Shown piece after piece: positions 10,683 to 19,321 of a stretch of 64,000 nt of DNA (within the stretch, counting starts at the first letter, position 1; each line of letters begins with the position of its first letter). The position numbers and the translations under genes are program-made. The stretch comes from Streptomyces beigongshangae (GTDB lineage Bacteria; Actinomycetota; Actinomycetes; Streptomycetales; Streptomycetaceae): the NCBI RefSeq assembly GCF_019710745.1, contig NZ_JAHKJW010000005.1, forward strand, positions 41,428-105,427. Reading direction: 5' to 3'. The notes under the pieces are model-generated. The model did not search any database, was not told the DNA's origin, and saw only the letters and a program-made list of their open reading frames with translations.

Positions 10683-11963
10683 ATGCGCAGGCCGAGTGTC
10701 TGGTGGCGGGGCAAGAGCACGCCGGCGAAGGTCGAGGCGTACACCCGCTGGTCCTTCCACTTCTTCGGGGTGGTGGAGGTCACCGCGATCGGCCTTCCCG
10801 CCTTCCGGCACGTGGAGGGCCGGTTCCCCCTCTGGCTGTTCCTGCCGCTGTGCGGGCACGCCGTGCTGTGCGGGGTGACCGCGTCCCGGGCCCTCGACTG
10901 GCACAGGGGCATCCGTGACCAGCCCGTACGCCTGCTCGTCACGCTCGGGGTGGTCTCGGGGCTGCTCGGGGCCGCCGCGGTCGGACTCGCACGGCGCGGG
11001 TCCGACGACGCCCTCTCGGCGGCGGTCTCGCTCCACGTGGGCATGCTGGCCTTCGGCGCCGGCACCATCGCGCTCGGCATACGCGACCGACAGCGCGTGC
11101 TCGCGGTCGTGGCGGGTTTCGCCGCGGGTGCGGGAGGCGTGGCGTTCGTCCTCGGTCTCGCCGGTCCGGCCGCGCTGGGTACGGCGTTCGCGGTGCTGCT
11201 CGGCGGCGGTTTCCTCGCCTTCACCTCCATCTTCTCCGTCTGGCTGCTCGACGCCGTGTTCGAGCTCGACGCGGCCCGCGAGACCCGTACCCGGCTCGCC
11301 GTCGCCGAGGAGCGGCTGCGCTTCGGGCGCGACCTGCACGACGTCGTGGGCCGCAACCTCGCGGTGATCGCCCTGAAGAGCGAGCTCGCCGTGCAGCTCG
11401 CACGGCGCGAACGCCCCGAGGCCGTGGACCAGATGACCGAGGTGCAGCGCATCGCCCACGAGACGCAGCGGGAGGTCCGCGAAGTCGTACGCGGCTACCG
11501 GGAGGCCGACCTCGGCGCCGAACTCGCCGGTGCGCAGGGCGTCCTGACCGCGGCCGGGGTCGACTGCACGGTGAGCGGCTCCGCGACGGGCCTGCCCCCG
11601 GCGGTCCAGTCGGCGCTGGGCTGGGTCGTACGGGAGGCCACCACGAACGTCCTGCGGCACGGGGACGCCCGGCGGTGCCGCGTGGCCCTGGAACCGATGG
11701 GCGACCACGTGGTCCTCACGGTCGAGAACGACGGCGCGGAGCGCCCCGGGGACGCCTCCTCCGGTGCCCCGGCGGGCGGACAGGTCCGCGGACCCGGCGG
11801 ATCCGGTCTCGCCGGACTGCGGGAGCGGCTGGCCGCCGTGGCCGGGACGCTGGAGGCCGGCCCCGTCGACGGCGACCTGTTCCGGGTCGTGGCCGAGGTG
11901 CCGCTGCCGCCGTCCGCCCCCGCACCCTCCCCGTCCCCTCGTCTTCCCGTCCCCGCCCCGTGA
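10683..11963 (+). CDS. Sensor histidine kinase, DesK/NarL-family (HisKA_3)
   Basis: The 426-aa protein has five or six membrane segments in residues 20-190, then a HisKA_3 dimerization domain with the phospho-accepting His219 (FGRDLHDVVGRNLAVIALKSELA). A HATPase_c domain follows with N-box VVREATTNVLRHG and G-box GGSGLAGLRERL. There is no separate extracellular sensor domain, so it probably senses the membrane, as DesK does. The ATG at 10683 is preceded by GAGGAG at a good distance. It lies 90 bp after the permease. Confidence 0.92.
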   Translation: MRRPSVWWRGKSTPAKVEAYTRWSFHFFGVVEVTAIGLPAFRHVEGRFPLWLFLPLCGHAVLCGVTASRALDWHRGIRDQPVRLLVTLGVVSGLLGAAAVGLARRGSDDALSAAVSLHVGMLAFGAGTIALGIRDRQRVLAVVAGFAAGAGGVAFVLGLAGPAALGTAFAVLLGGGFLAFTSIFSVWLLDAVFELDAARETRTRLAVAEERLRFGRDLHDVVGRNLAVIALKSELAVQLARRERPEAVDQMTEVQRIAHETQREVREVVRGYREADLGAELAGAQGVLTAAGVDCTVSGSATGLPPAVQSALGWVVREATTNVLRHGDARRCRVALEPMGDHVVLTVENDGAERPGDASSGAPAGGQVRGPGGSGLAGLRERLAAVAGTLEAGPVDGDLFRVVAEVPLPPSAPAPSPSPRLPVPAP

Positions 11964-11979
11964 GTGAAGAGGTCGCTTC

Positions 11980-12600
11980 ATGACGTCCGTACGACCCATC
12001 CGGCTGCTGCTCGCCGACGACGAGCACCTCATCCGGGGGGCGCTCGCCGCGCTGCTGGGACTGGAGGAGGACCTGCTCGTGGTGGCACAGGCGGCCGACG
12101 GGCCCGAGGCGCTCGCGATGGCACGGGCGCACGAACCCGAGGTGGCCGTGCTCGATCTCCAGATGCCCGGCGCCGACGGTGTGAGGGTGGCCACATCCCT
12201 GCGGACCGAACTGCCCGCCTGCCGGGTGCTGATCGTGACCAGCCACGGGCGCCCCGGACACCTCAAGCGGGCCCTGGCGGCGGGCGTGCGCGGCTTCGTC
12301 CCGAAGACCGTCAGCGCCCAGCGGCTCGCGGAGATCATCCGTACCGTGCACGCCGGAAACCGCTACGTCGATCCCGAGTTGGCCGCCGACGCCATCTCCG
12401 CCGGGGACTCGCCGCTGACCACGCGCGAGGCCGAGGTCCTGGAGCTGGCCGCCGACGGAGCGCCCGTCGCGGAGATCGCGGAGCGGGCCGCGCTGTCGCA
12501 GGGCACCGTACGGAACTACCTGTCGTCGGCCGTGTCCAAACTCGGGGTCGAGAACCGTCATTCGGCGGTGCGTCTCGCACGCGAGCGAGGTTGGGTATAG
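11980..12600 (+). CDS. Response regulator, NarL/LuxR family (DesR-like)
   Basis: The 206-aa protein has a receiver domain with acidic pair DD at 13-14, phospho-acceptor Asp59 (VLDLQMPG), Thr/Ser switch region and Lys109 (FVPKT). The C-terminal LuxR-type HTH spans about 140-200 (LTTREAEVLELAADG, then IAERAALSQGTVRNYLSSAVSKLG). It is 16 bp after the kinase and should be its partner, acting on the ABC operon promoter. Confidence 0.93.
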   Translation: MTSVRPIRLLLADDEHLIRGALAALLGLEEDLLVVAQAADGPEALAMARAHEPEVAVLDLQMPGADGVRVATSLRTELPACRVLIVTSHGRPGHLKRALAAGVRGFVPKTVSAQRLAEIIRTVHAGNRYVDPELAADAISAGDSPLTTREAEVLELAADGAPVAEIAERAALSQGTVRNYLSSAVSKLGVENRHSAVRLARERGWV

Positions 12601-12623
12601 TTGCTCTCGCGCCACGGCGCAGC

Positions 12624-12696
12624 GCGGACGTAGCTCAGTTGGTAGAGCGCAACCTTGCCAAGGTTGAGGTCGCCAGTTCGAACCTGGTCGTCCGCT
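12624..12696 (+). tRNA. tRNA-Gly (anticodon GCC), second copy, no encoded CCA
   Basis: Identical over its 73 nt to the tRNA at 8480, with GCGGACG/CGTCCGC and loop TTGCCAA. The next bases are CGG, so CCA must be added after transcription. It begins 23 bp after the response regulator stop. Confidence 0.97.
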
Positions 12697-12708
12697 CGGA
12701 GCAGGAAC

Positions 12709-12739
12709 AGGAACCCCCGGTCATCGACCGGGGGTTCCT
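12709..12739 (+). terminator. Terminator after tRNA-Gly
   Basis: AGGAACCCCCGGTC and GACCGGGGGTTCCT form a perfect 14-bp stem around atc. Confidence 0.85.
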
Positions 12740-12786
12740 CGTTGGCTGCGGGCGGTGGCGGCCGCCGGTGCGGCGGCCGCGGGCGC

Positions 12787-13686
12787 TCAGCTCCAGGTCG
12801 TGCCCGTCAGGCGCTCGTACGCCTCCACGTACCTGGCGCGGGTCGCGTCCACCACCCGCTGGGGCAGGGCGGGCGGCGGCTGCTCGCTCCCGCGGTCCCA
12901 GCCGGACTCGGCGGAGGTCAGCCAGTCGCGTACGAACTGCTTGTCGAACGAGGGCTGCGCGCGGCCCGGCTCCCACTGGTCGGCGGGCCAGAAGCGGGAC
13001 GAGTCCGGAGTCAGCACCTCGTCGGCGACGACCAGCGTCTCGCCGTCGAAGCCGAACTCGAACTTCGTGTCCGCCAGGATGATCCCCCGGTCGTGCGCGA
13101 TGTCACGGCCCCGGTTGTAGACGGCGAGCGTCGCCTGCCGCAGCTGGGCCGCGGTCTCGGCGCCGACCTGGCGGGCGACCTCCTCGTACGCGACGTTCTC
13201 GTCGTGCTCCCCGACGGCGGCCTTGGTGGCCGGGGTGAAGATCGGGCCGGGCAGCTCCGAGCCGTCGGTCAGCCCTTCGGGGAGGCCGAGACCGCAGACG
13301 GTACGGGTCTCCTTGTACTCCGCGAGGCCCGAGCCGGTGAGATAGCCGCGGGCGACGCACTCGACCGGGACCATCCGCAGGGACTTGCAGACCAGGGTGC
13401 GGCCCTGCCACTCGGCGGGGGCGCCGGGCGGCGGTTCGGTGCCGAGGACGTGGTTCGGCAGCAGGTCGGCGATCTTGTCGAACCACCAGAGCGAGAGCTG
13501 CGTCAGGACACGGCCCTTGTCGGGGATCTCGGTGGGCAGTACCCAGTCGTACGCGGAGATGCGGTCGCTGGCGACCATCACGAGGTCGCCCGCCTCGTTC
13601 TGGTACAGGTCGCGCACCTTGCCGGTGTGCAGGTGCACCAGACCCGGGACCTCCGGGGCCTCGGGCTTTTCGACGAATCCGGACAC
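12787..13686 (-). CDS. purC: SAICAR synthase
   Basis: The 299-aa enzyme condenses CAIR with aspartate using ATP to give SAICAR, in the de novo purine pathway. Family motifs include the N-terminal GKVRDLY (about residue 23), SDRISAYDW, VECVARGYLTGSG and LADTKFEFG. The length is that of the longer 290-300 residue form found in actinobacteria. The GTG at 13686 follows GGGAGGAA. It is a single gene facing the tRNA-Gly terminator. Confidence 0.96.
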   Translation of the reverse strand: MSGFVEKPEAPEVPGLVHLHTGKVRDLYQNEAGDLVMVASDRISAYDWVLPTEIPDKGRVLTQLSLWWFDKIADLLPNHVLGTEPPPGAPAEWQGRTLVCKSLRMVPVECVARGYLTGSGLAEYKETRTVCGLGLPEGLTDGSELPGPIFTPATKAAVGEHDENVAYEEVARQVGAETAAQLRQATLAVYNRGRDIAHDRGIILADTKFEFGFDGETLVVADEVLTPDSSRFWPADQWEPGRAQPSFDKQFVRDWLTSAESGWDRGSEQPPPALPQRVVDATRARYVEAYERLTGTTWS

Positions 13687-13849
13687 GGTTCCTCCCCGTG
13701 GTTCTGGGTGAATGGCTCGATTCTCCCGTACGGGAGACCGGCGCCTGGTCAGGGGTCGGGTCAGAGGTCGGACGGGGATGGCGCGGAGCTGCGGCCGCTG
13801 GACCCGGCCGTCGGTTCCGGCCGTCGGGCCCGGCCCCGGCCGCAGGTCC

Positions 13850-15436
13850 TCAGTCCCGTTTGCAGATGCGGTCGAGGAGGTTGGCCGTGGCGCGCTGGAC
13901 CCGGGTGTTCACATGCCCCGGGCGGTCCAGGGCGGGGGACCAGGCGAAGGTGCCGGACGCGAAGACGAGGGCACCGGAGTGCGCGCGGTACAGGGACGTC
14001 TCCTGGTGGCGGACCGTTCCCTCAACGTCGCGGTACGGCGAGTGGGAGAGCAGGATGCGGCCCTGGTGCTCGGGGAGCGCGGCACGCGGGAAGTAGCGGT
14101 CGGCCTCGCCCGCGACCAGGCCCGCCAGCTCGTCGCCCTCGTACGCCCCGGTCGACTCCCACAGCCAGTGGTCGGCGTTGCGGACGATGAGCGGCCGGGC
14201 CTCGGGGACCCGCCCCGCGTACTGGATGCCCAGCACCTCCTGCTCCGGGCGGTCGATCTCGCGCCACAGGGCGGGTTTTCCGGGTCCGCGGCGCTTCAGG
14301 CAGGTGAGCAGCCGGTCGGGGACGCCGGACGCGGAGGGCGCCAGCTCCGCCTGCCAGTACATGGTGTTGGCGGAGAGGAAGACGAGCGAGGTGCCCTGCT
14401 CGCGGGCGACGTCCACGGCACGGCGCATGGCCGGGGACCAGTACTCGTCGTGCCCCGGGAAGACCAGGCCGCGGTAGCGCGTGGGGTCGACGCGGCCGGC
14501 GTGCAGGTCGCGGGCGTCGGCGTACGCGAGGTCGTAGCCGTAGCGCTCGGCCCAGCGGATGAAGTCGTAGGCGTGACCCACGTGCAGCGGCAGGCCCGCG
14601 CCCGCGTAGGGCCGGTCGAAGGAGACCGTCGTCGCGGCGTCGGCCTCGCCGAGCAGCCGGCCGTTCTCGTCCCAGGCGTGGTAGAGGCTCGCGCCCGTAC
14701 GGCCGTCCTCCGGGTAGAGGTTGTACGCCTGCCAGGTGATGTCCGGCAGGAGGAGCAGCAGGTCGGCCGGGTGGTCGTCGCGGACCGTGAACGGGATGTG
14801 GGAGCGGTGCCCGTCGCTGGTGGTGAGCACGGCGACGTACGCGCCGACGCTCCAGTACGAGGGGATCTGCAGCCGCCACGAGAGCCACCAGTGGTGGCAG
14901 GAGACCGTGCGCTCCGCGGTGAGCGGGGGCGGCTGGACGATCCCGGAGAGGCACGGGCTGGTGGTGATCTTGCTGGCGCCGTCGCCCCCGTAGTGGCCGA
15001 TGCGGTAGACGTCGACGCCGAACCGCTGGGGCGGGTCCACGGTGATGTGGAAGTCGACGGCCTCGCCGGGGGCGACGGCGCCGGTGGAGGCGAAGCCCTT
15101 GATCTGCCGGCGGACGTCGTCGGCGGAGCGGGGGCGGCCGTCGCCGGCGCGGGGGGCGGGCACGGCCGGGCCGCCGGTGCCGCGGCGGCGGTTCGCGGTG
15201 GTGGTCGCGGCGGGGGGCGGGGCGGGATCGACGTACCAGGGGACGACGTGGCCGGTGTCGTCGAAGTAGTGCTCGCTGCCGCGCAGCCAGGGGAGGGGAC
15301 CCTGTCCGAAGGGATCCGTGACGGCGTGTGCCAGCGCTCCCGACTCCCACCGGCGGATCTGCTCCGACGGCCCCGGCTGTTCCGACCGCCCCGGCCGTGC
15401 CGACCGCTCGGGTCGTTCCGACTGTTCCGACCTCAT
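13850..15436 (-). CDS. N,N-dimethylformamidase large-subunit-like protein
   Basis: A 528-aa protein whose residues about 55-500 resemble the C-terminal domain of the N,N-dimethylformamidase beta subunit, a group found in many actinobacteria as single proteins of unknown substrate. Segments in order are VDFHITVDP with FGVDVYRIGHYGGDGA (beta-sandwich), then PDITWQAYNLY, GLVFPGHDEYWSPAMR and FLSANTMYWQAEL (class I glutaminase-like fold). The ATG at 15436 is preceded by GAGGGAGGGA at 8-9 nt; an upstream start at 15520 has no such site. The first 45 residues are a charged Ser/Glu/Arg repeat. No signal peptide is seen. Confidence 0.7.
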   Translation of the reverse strand: MRSEQSERPERSARPGRSEQPGPSEQIRRWESGALAHAVTDPFGQGPLPWLRGSEHYFDDTGHVVPWYVDPAPPPAATTTANRRRGTGGPAVPAPRAGDGRPRSADDVRRQIKGFASTGAVAPGEAVDFHITVDPPQRFGVDVYRIGHYGGDGASKITTSPCLSGIVQPPPLTAERTVSCHHWWLSWRLQIPSYWSVGAYVAVLTTSDGHRSHIPFTVRDDHPADLLLLLPDITWQAYNLYPEDGRTGASLYHAWDENGRLLGEADAATTVSFDRPYAGAGLPLHVGHAYDFIRWAERYGYDLAYADARDLHAGRVDPTRYRGLVFPGHDEYWSPAMRRAVDVAREQGTSLVFLSANTMYWQAELAPSASGVPDRLLTCLKRRGPGKPALWREIDRPEQEVLGIQYAGRVPEARPLIVRNADHWLWESTGAYEGDELAGLVAGEADRYFPRAALPEHQGRILLSHSPYRDVEGTVRHQETSLYRAHSGALVFASGTFAWSPALDRPGHVNTRVQRATANLLDRICKRD

Positions 15437-15692
15437 ACGACGTTCCCTCCCTCGTGTGCCGTCAGCCTCTGCGGGCGATGTACGGCCTGGTGACCGGGCC
15501 CAGCACATCACATTACGCATGCATACCGTTACCGTTCGTCGCGAATTGCCTTCCCCCGGGCGGGAGATGGCGGCAGGGCGCGTACGGGGCCCCCGCGCCC
15601 CCGGGGAGCGAGGGGGGTGGGAGGTGGTGGGCCGGCGGTCCGGGTCGCCGTGGGGCGGCCCAGACGGGCGTACGGGACCGGTCCTCAGACCA

Positions 15693-17549
15693 TCAGACCA
15701 GTCGTACCGGCTTCTCGGGACGTACGCCGAGGTTCAGGAGCCAGGCCCGGAGGGGAGCGGGGTCGCCCTCCTCCACGAGGCTGAGCACCCGGGGTCCCAG
15801 GTCGGCGGGCCGTTCGCCGCCGACGAGGAGCGAAGGGCCGTCCAGCCAGTCGAGTCCCGGCATGGCTCCGGCCGTGTCCATCGCGGCGCAGCAGACCATC
15901 GCCGTCACGTGGTCGCTCAGCAGCTCGCGACCCGTCCGCGGCGGTTGCAGGGGGAAGAGCGGCAGCGCGCCGTCGTCCCAGAGCGCCAGGTCGGGACCGC
16001 CCTGCCCGGCGGGGGCCACGGACGGCGCCGTCGGCCCGGCGGCGGTCGCGGCCTCCTCGCGCGCCAGTTCGGCGCTCAGCCGCGCCGCGAGCTGGGCGCC
16101 GCGTGCGGTCGAGGGCTCGCCGTCCTCGTCGCTCTCGGTTCGGTCGGCCCGGTCGGCCCCGGGCCGGCCGCTCTGCGCGGGTTCGGGCTCGGCTTCGGGC
16201 ACGGGCGCGGGCTCGGGTTCGGGCTCGGGCCGTTCCACGGTCAGGTGGTCCATCACCCGGGACAGGGTCGGCCCCTGCGGGTCCGAGGCACCCGGGTCCG
16301 GGGCGTCCGGCTCCGACGTGCCGGGTTCCGGCGTACCGCGGGTGACGCCCAGCACGTCCAGTACGCGGTGCAGCCGTGCCGCGTCCGTACGCCATTTGCG
16401 GTCGACGACCTCGTCCGGGTACTCGGCCCAGTCGACCGGTGCCCAGTCGGGGCCGGTCTCGGCGGGACCGCCGTGGAAGAGGCGGGCGGCCAGCAGGGAC
16501 GTCGCCTCGTCGATCGCGCCCGGCTCCTCCAGGAGGTCGCACGCGGGGCGTTCGCCGAGCCGGGAGGCGAAGCCCTCGGCGAGCCGGTCGCGCCGGGACA
16601 GTTCGGTGAGCGCCGCGACGACGCCCGCGTCGAGCCGGGACGGCCACCGCCCCATGCGCCATGCGGGCAGCGCGACCCTCGTCAGCAGCCGGTCCCAGCC
16701 CGCGTACGCCAGGCCCACCTGCTCCTGGGCGACGATCCGCAGACCGTAGTCCACCGCCTGTGCGCGCTCCGCCGCCGAGGCCGCGACACCCCGCTCCATC
16801 TCGGCCGCGTGTCCGCGGCAGCCGCGCAGCAGCAGCCGCGTCACCCAGCCGGCCCCGCCGAGCACCAGGCGGGCCAGGGGCCCGCGCCCGGGGGCCGAGG
16901 TCACCGCCACGGCCGCGTCCAGGCCCCGTACGAAACGCCGGGCCGCGGCTATGTCCGGGTGCGCCGACGGCCCCGTACCCGCGACGACCGGCGCGAGGAC
17001 GGCACGCAGTTCACCGACCCGCATCCACCACAGGAAGGGCGAGCCGATGACGAGGACGGGCGCGGCGGGCGTACGCCGGTGGGCCGTCGGCAGGGCGCGG
17101 CCACCGCCCACCATCTCCTCGCCGGACCCGGGACGGGGTGGCCCGTGGGCCGGATGGGTGCGGTCCTCCAGCCAGCTGTCGCAGTCGGGGGTGAGCGCTA
17201 TCGCGGAGGGCGCGGGCACTTCGAGGCGGTCGGCCAGGTCCCGCACCATGCGGTACAGGTCCGGCGCCGACTCCTCGGCGACCGGGACCGTGGGGCTCAC
17301 GGCGGGTCGGGAACGGGCCACGACCAGCGCGATGCCCGCCGCCGAGAGCAGCGCCGACACGGCGACGGCCGTCACGACCGCGCGTGCCACGCCCCAGCCC
17401 GGACCGTCGAGGTGCCCGGTCGACCCGCCGACGAGCAGGACGACGGCGACGGCCGCGGGCAGCAGGGCGACGGCCAGTGCCCTGCTGCGGATGCGCAGCA
17501 CGGCGAGGGCCCGTGAGCGCGCGGTGTGCGCGCCCCACTCCACTCCCAT
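15693..17549 (-). CDS. Membrane protein resembling an M48 peptidase with the zinc site lost
   Basis: A 618-aa protein with two membrane segments near residues 25-45 and 55-80. The region after them follows the layout of M48 (HtpX-like) proteins: a PVLVIGSPFL strand, then GELRAVLAPVVAGT where the active enzymes have ELxAVLAHELxH. Neither histidine of HExxH is present, so I infer a degenerate, non-catalytic homolog. The C-terminal 200 residues are rich in Pro, Glu and Asp, ending in a conserved-looking block (TGRELLSDHVTAMVCCAAMD). The ATG at 17549 lies 11 nt after GGAGG; a GTG at 17570 is the alternative. Function unknown. Confidence 0.6.
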   Translation of the reverse strand: MGVEWGAHTARSRALAVLRIRSRALAVALLPAAVAVVLLVGGSTGHLDGPGWGVARAVVTAVAVSALLSAAGIALVVARSRPAVSPTVPVAEESAPDLYRMVRDLADRLEVPAPSAIALTPDCDSWLEDRTHPAHGPPRPGSGEEMVGGGRALPTAHRRTPAAPVLVIGSPFLWWMRVGELRAVLAPVVAGTGPSAHPDIAAARRFVRGLDAAVAVTSAPGRGPLARLVLGGAGWVTRLLLRGCRGHAAEMERGVAASAAERAQAVDYGLRIVAQEQVGLAYAGWDRLLTRVALPAWRMGRWPSRLDAGVVAALTELSRRDRLAEGFASRLGERPACDLLEEPGAIDEATSLLAARLFHGGPAETGPDWAPVDWAEYPDEVVDRKWRTDAARLHRVLDVLGVTRGTPEPGTSEPDAPDPGASDPQGPTLSRVMDHLTVERPEPEPEPAPVPEAEPEPAQSGRPGADRADRTESDEDGEPSTARGAQLAARLSAELAREEAATAAGPTAPSVAPAGQGGPDLALWDDGALPLFPLQPPRTGRELLSDHVTAMVCCAAMDTAGAMPGLDWLDGPSLLVGGERPADLGPRVLSLVEEGDPAPLRAWLLNLGVRPEKPVRLV

Positions 17550-17790
17550 ACCGGACACGACCTCCGTCACCCCCTATCGCCCGTCCGGCATGTGCATACC
17601 CAGCCACCGCCGGCGGACCTCATGGCGTTGCTCACTCCCCCACTGTGGCACCCACCGCGGACATCGCAATGCCGGTGGGCCAAGTGCCGGAACGCTTGCG
17701 CCGCACCATAGTTGGGGCCCGGTCCGTCGTCAGCCGGATGGAGGATCGGTCACTCGATGGAATGGCTTTGGCTAGAGGTAGCTGACGGAC

Positions 17791-17822
17791 GGGCCCCGGA
17801 TCCAGTGCTGGATCCGGGGCCC
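17791..17822. terminator. purD terminator, perfect 15-bp stem
   Basis: GGGCCCCGGATCCAG and its exact complement flank a 2-nt centre. It lies 58 bp past the purD stop. The rest of 17550-17879 holds no gene I can support; a short plus-strand reading from about 17758 crosses the hairpin and is not convincing. Confidence 0.85.
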
Positions 17823-17879
17823 GGAGGTGCCGTATGGGAGGTGACGCTGCAGGTGGCAGCCGTAACCCAGGGTTATGAA

Positions 17880-19148
<1,269 letters not shown>

Positions 19149-19184
19149 GGGGGTCAGCCTAGCGGGCACCCGGCCGACGGGGCC

Positions 19185-19316
19185 TTGGCGCCGGGGGGAC
19201 AGCCTTGGTGCCGGGGTGGGCAGCCTTGGCGCCGGGGACGGACAGCGGCAGGCCCGCCACTCACCGCTCATTCCTCACTGCTCACACCCACTGCTCACAC
19301 CCACTGCTCACCGCTC
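19185..19316. repeat. Tandem repeats between dnaX and purD
   Basis: A unit near agccttggcgccgggg occurs three times at about 19182-19240, then a 13-bp unit cccactgctcaca three times at about 19276-19312. No gene is seen in this spacer. Confidence 0.6.
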
Positions 19317-19321
19317 GCCGC

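Noticed and set aside
10683..12600. Calling the kinase and regulator desK/desR by name
   Set aside because: They belong to that family, but the cluster lacks a desaturase, so only the family resemblance is supported.
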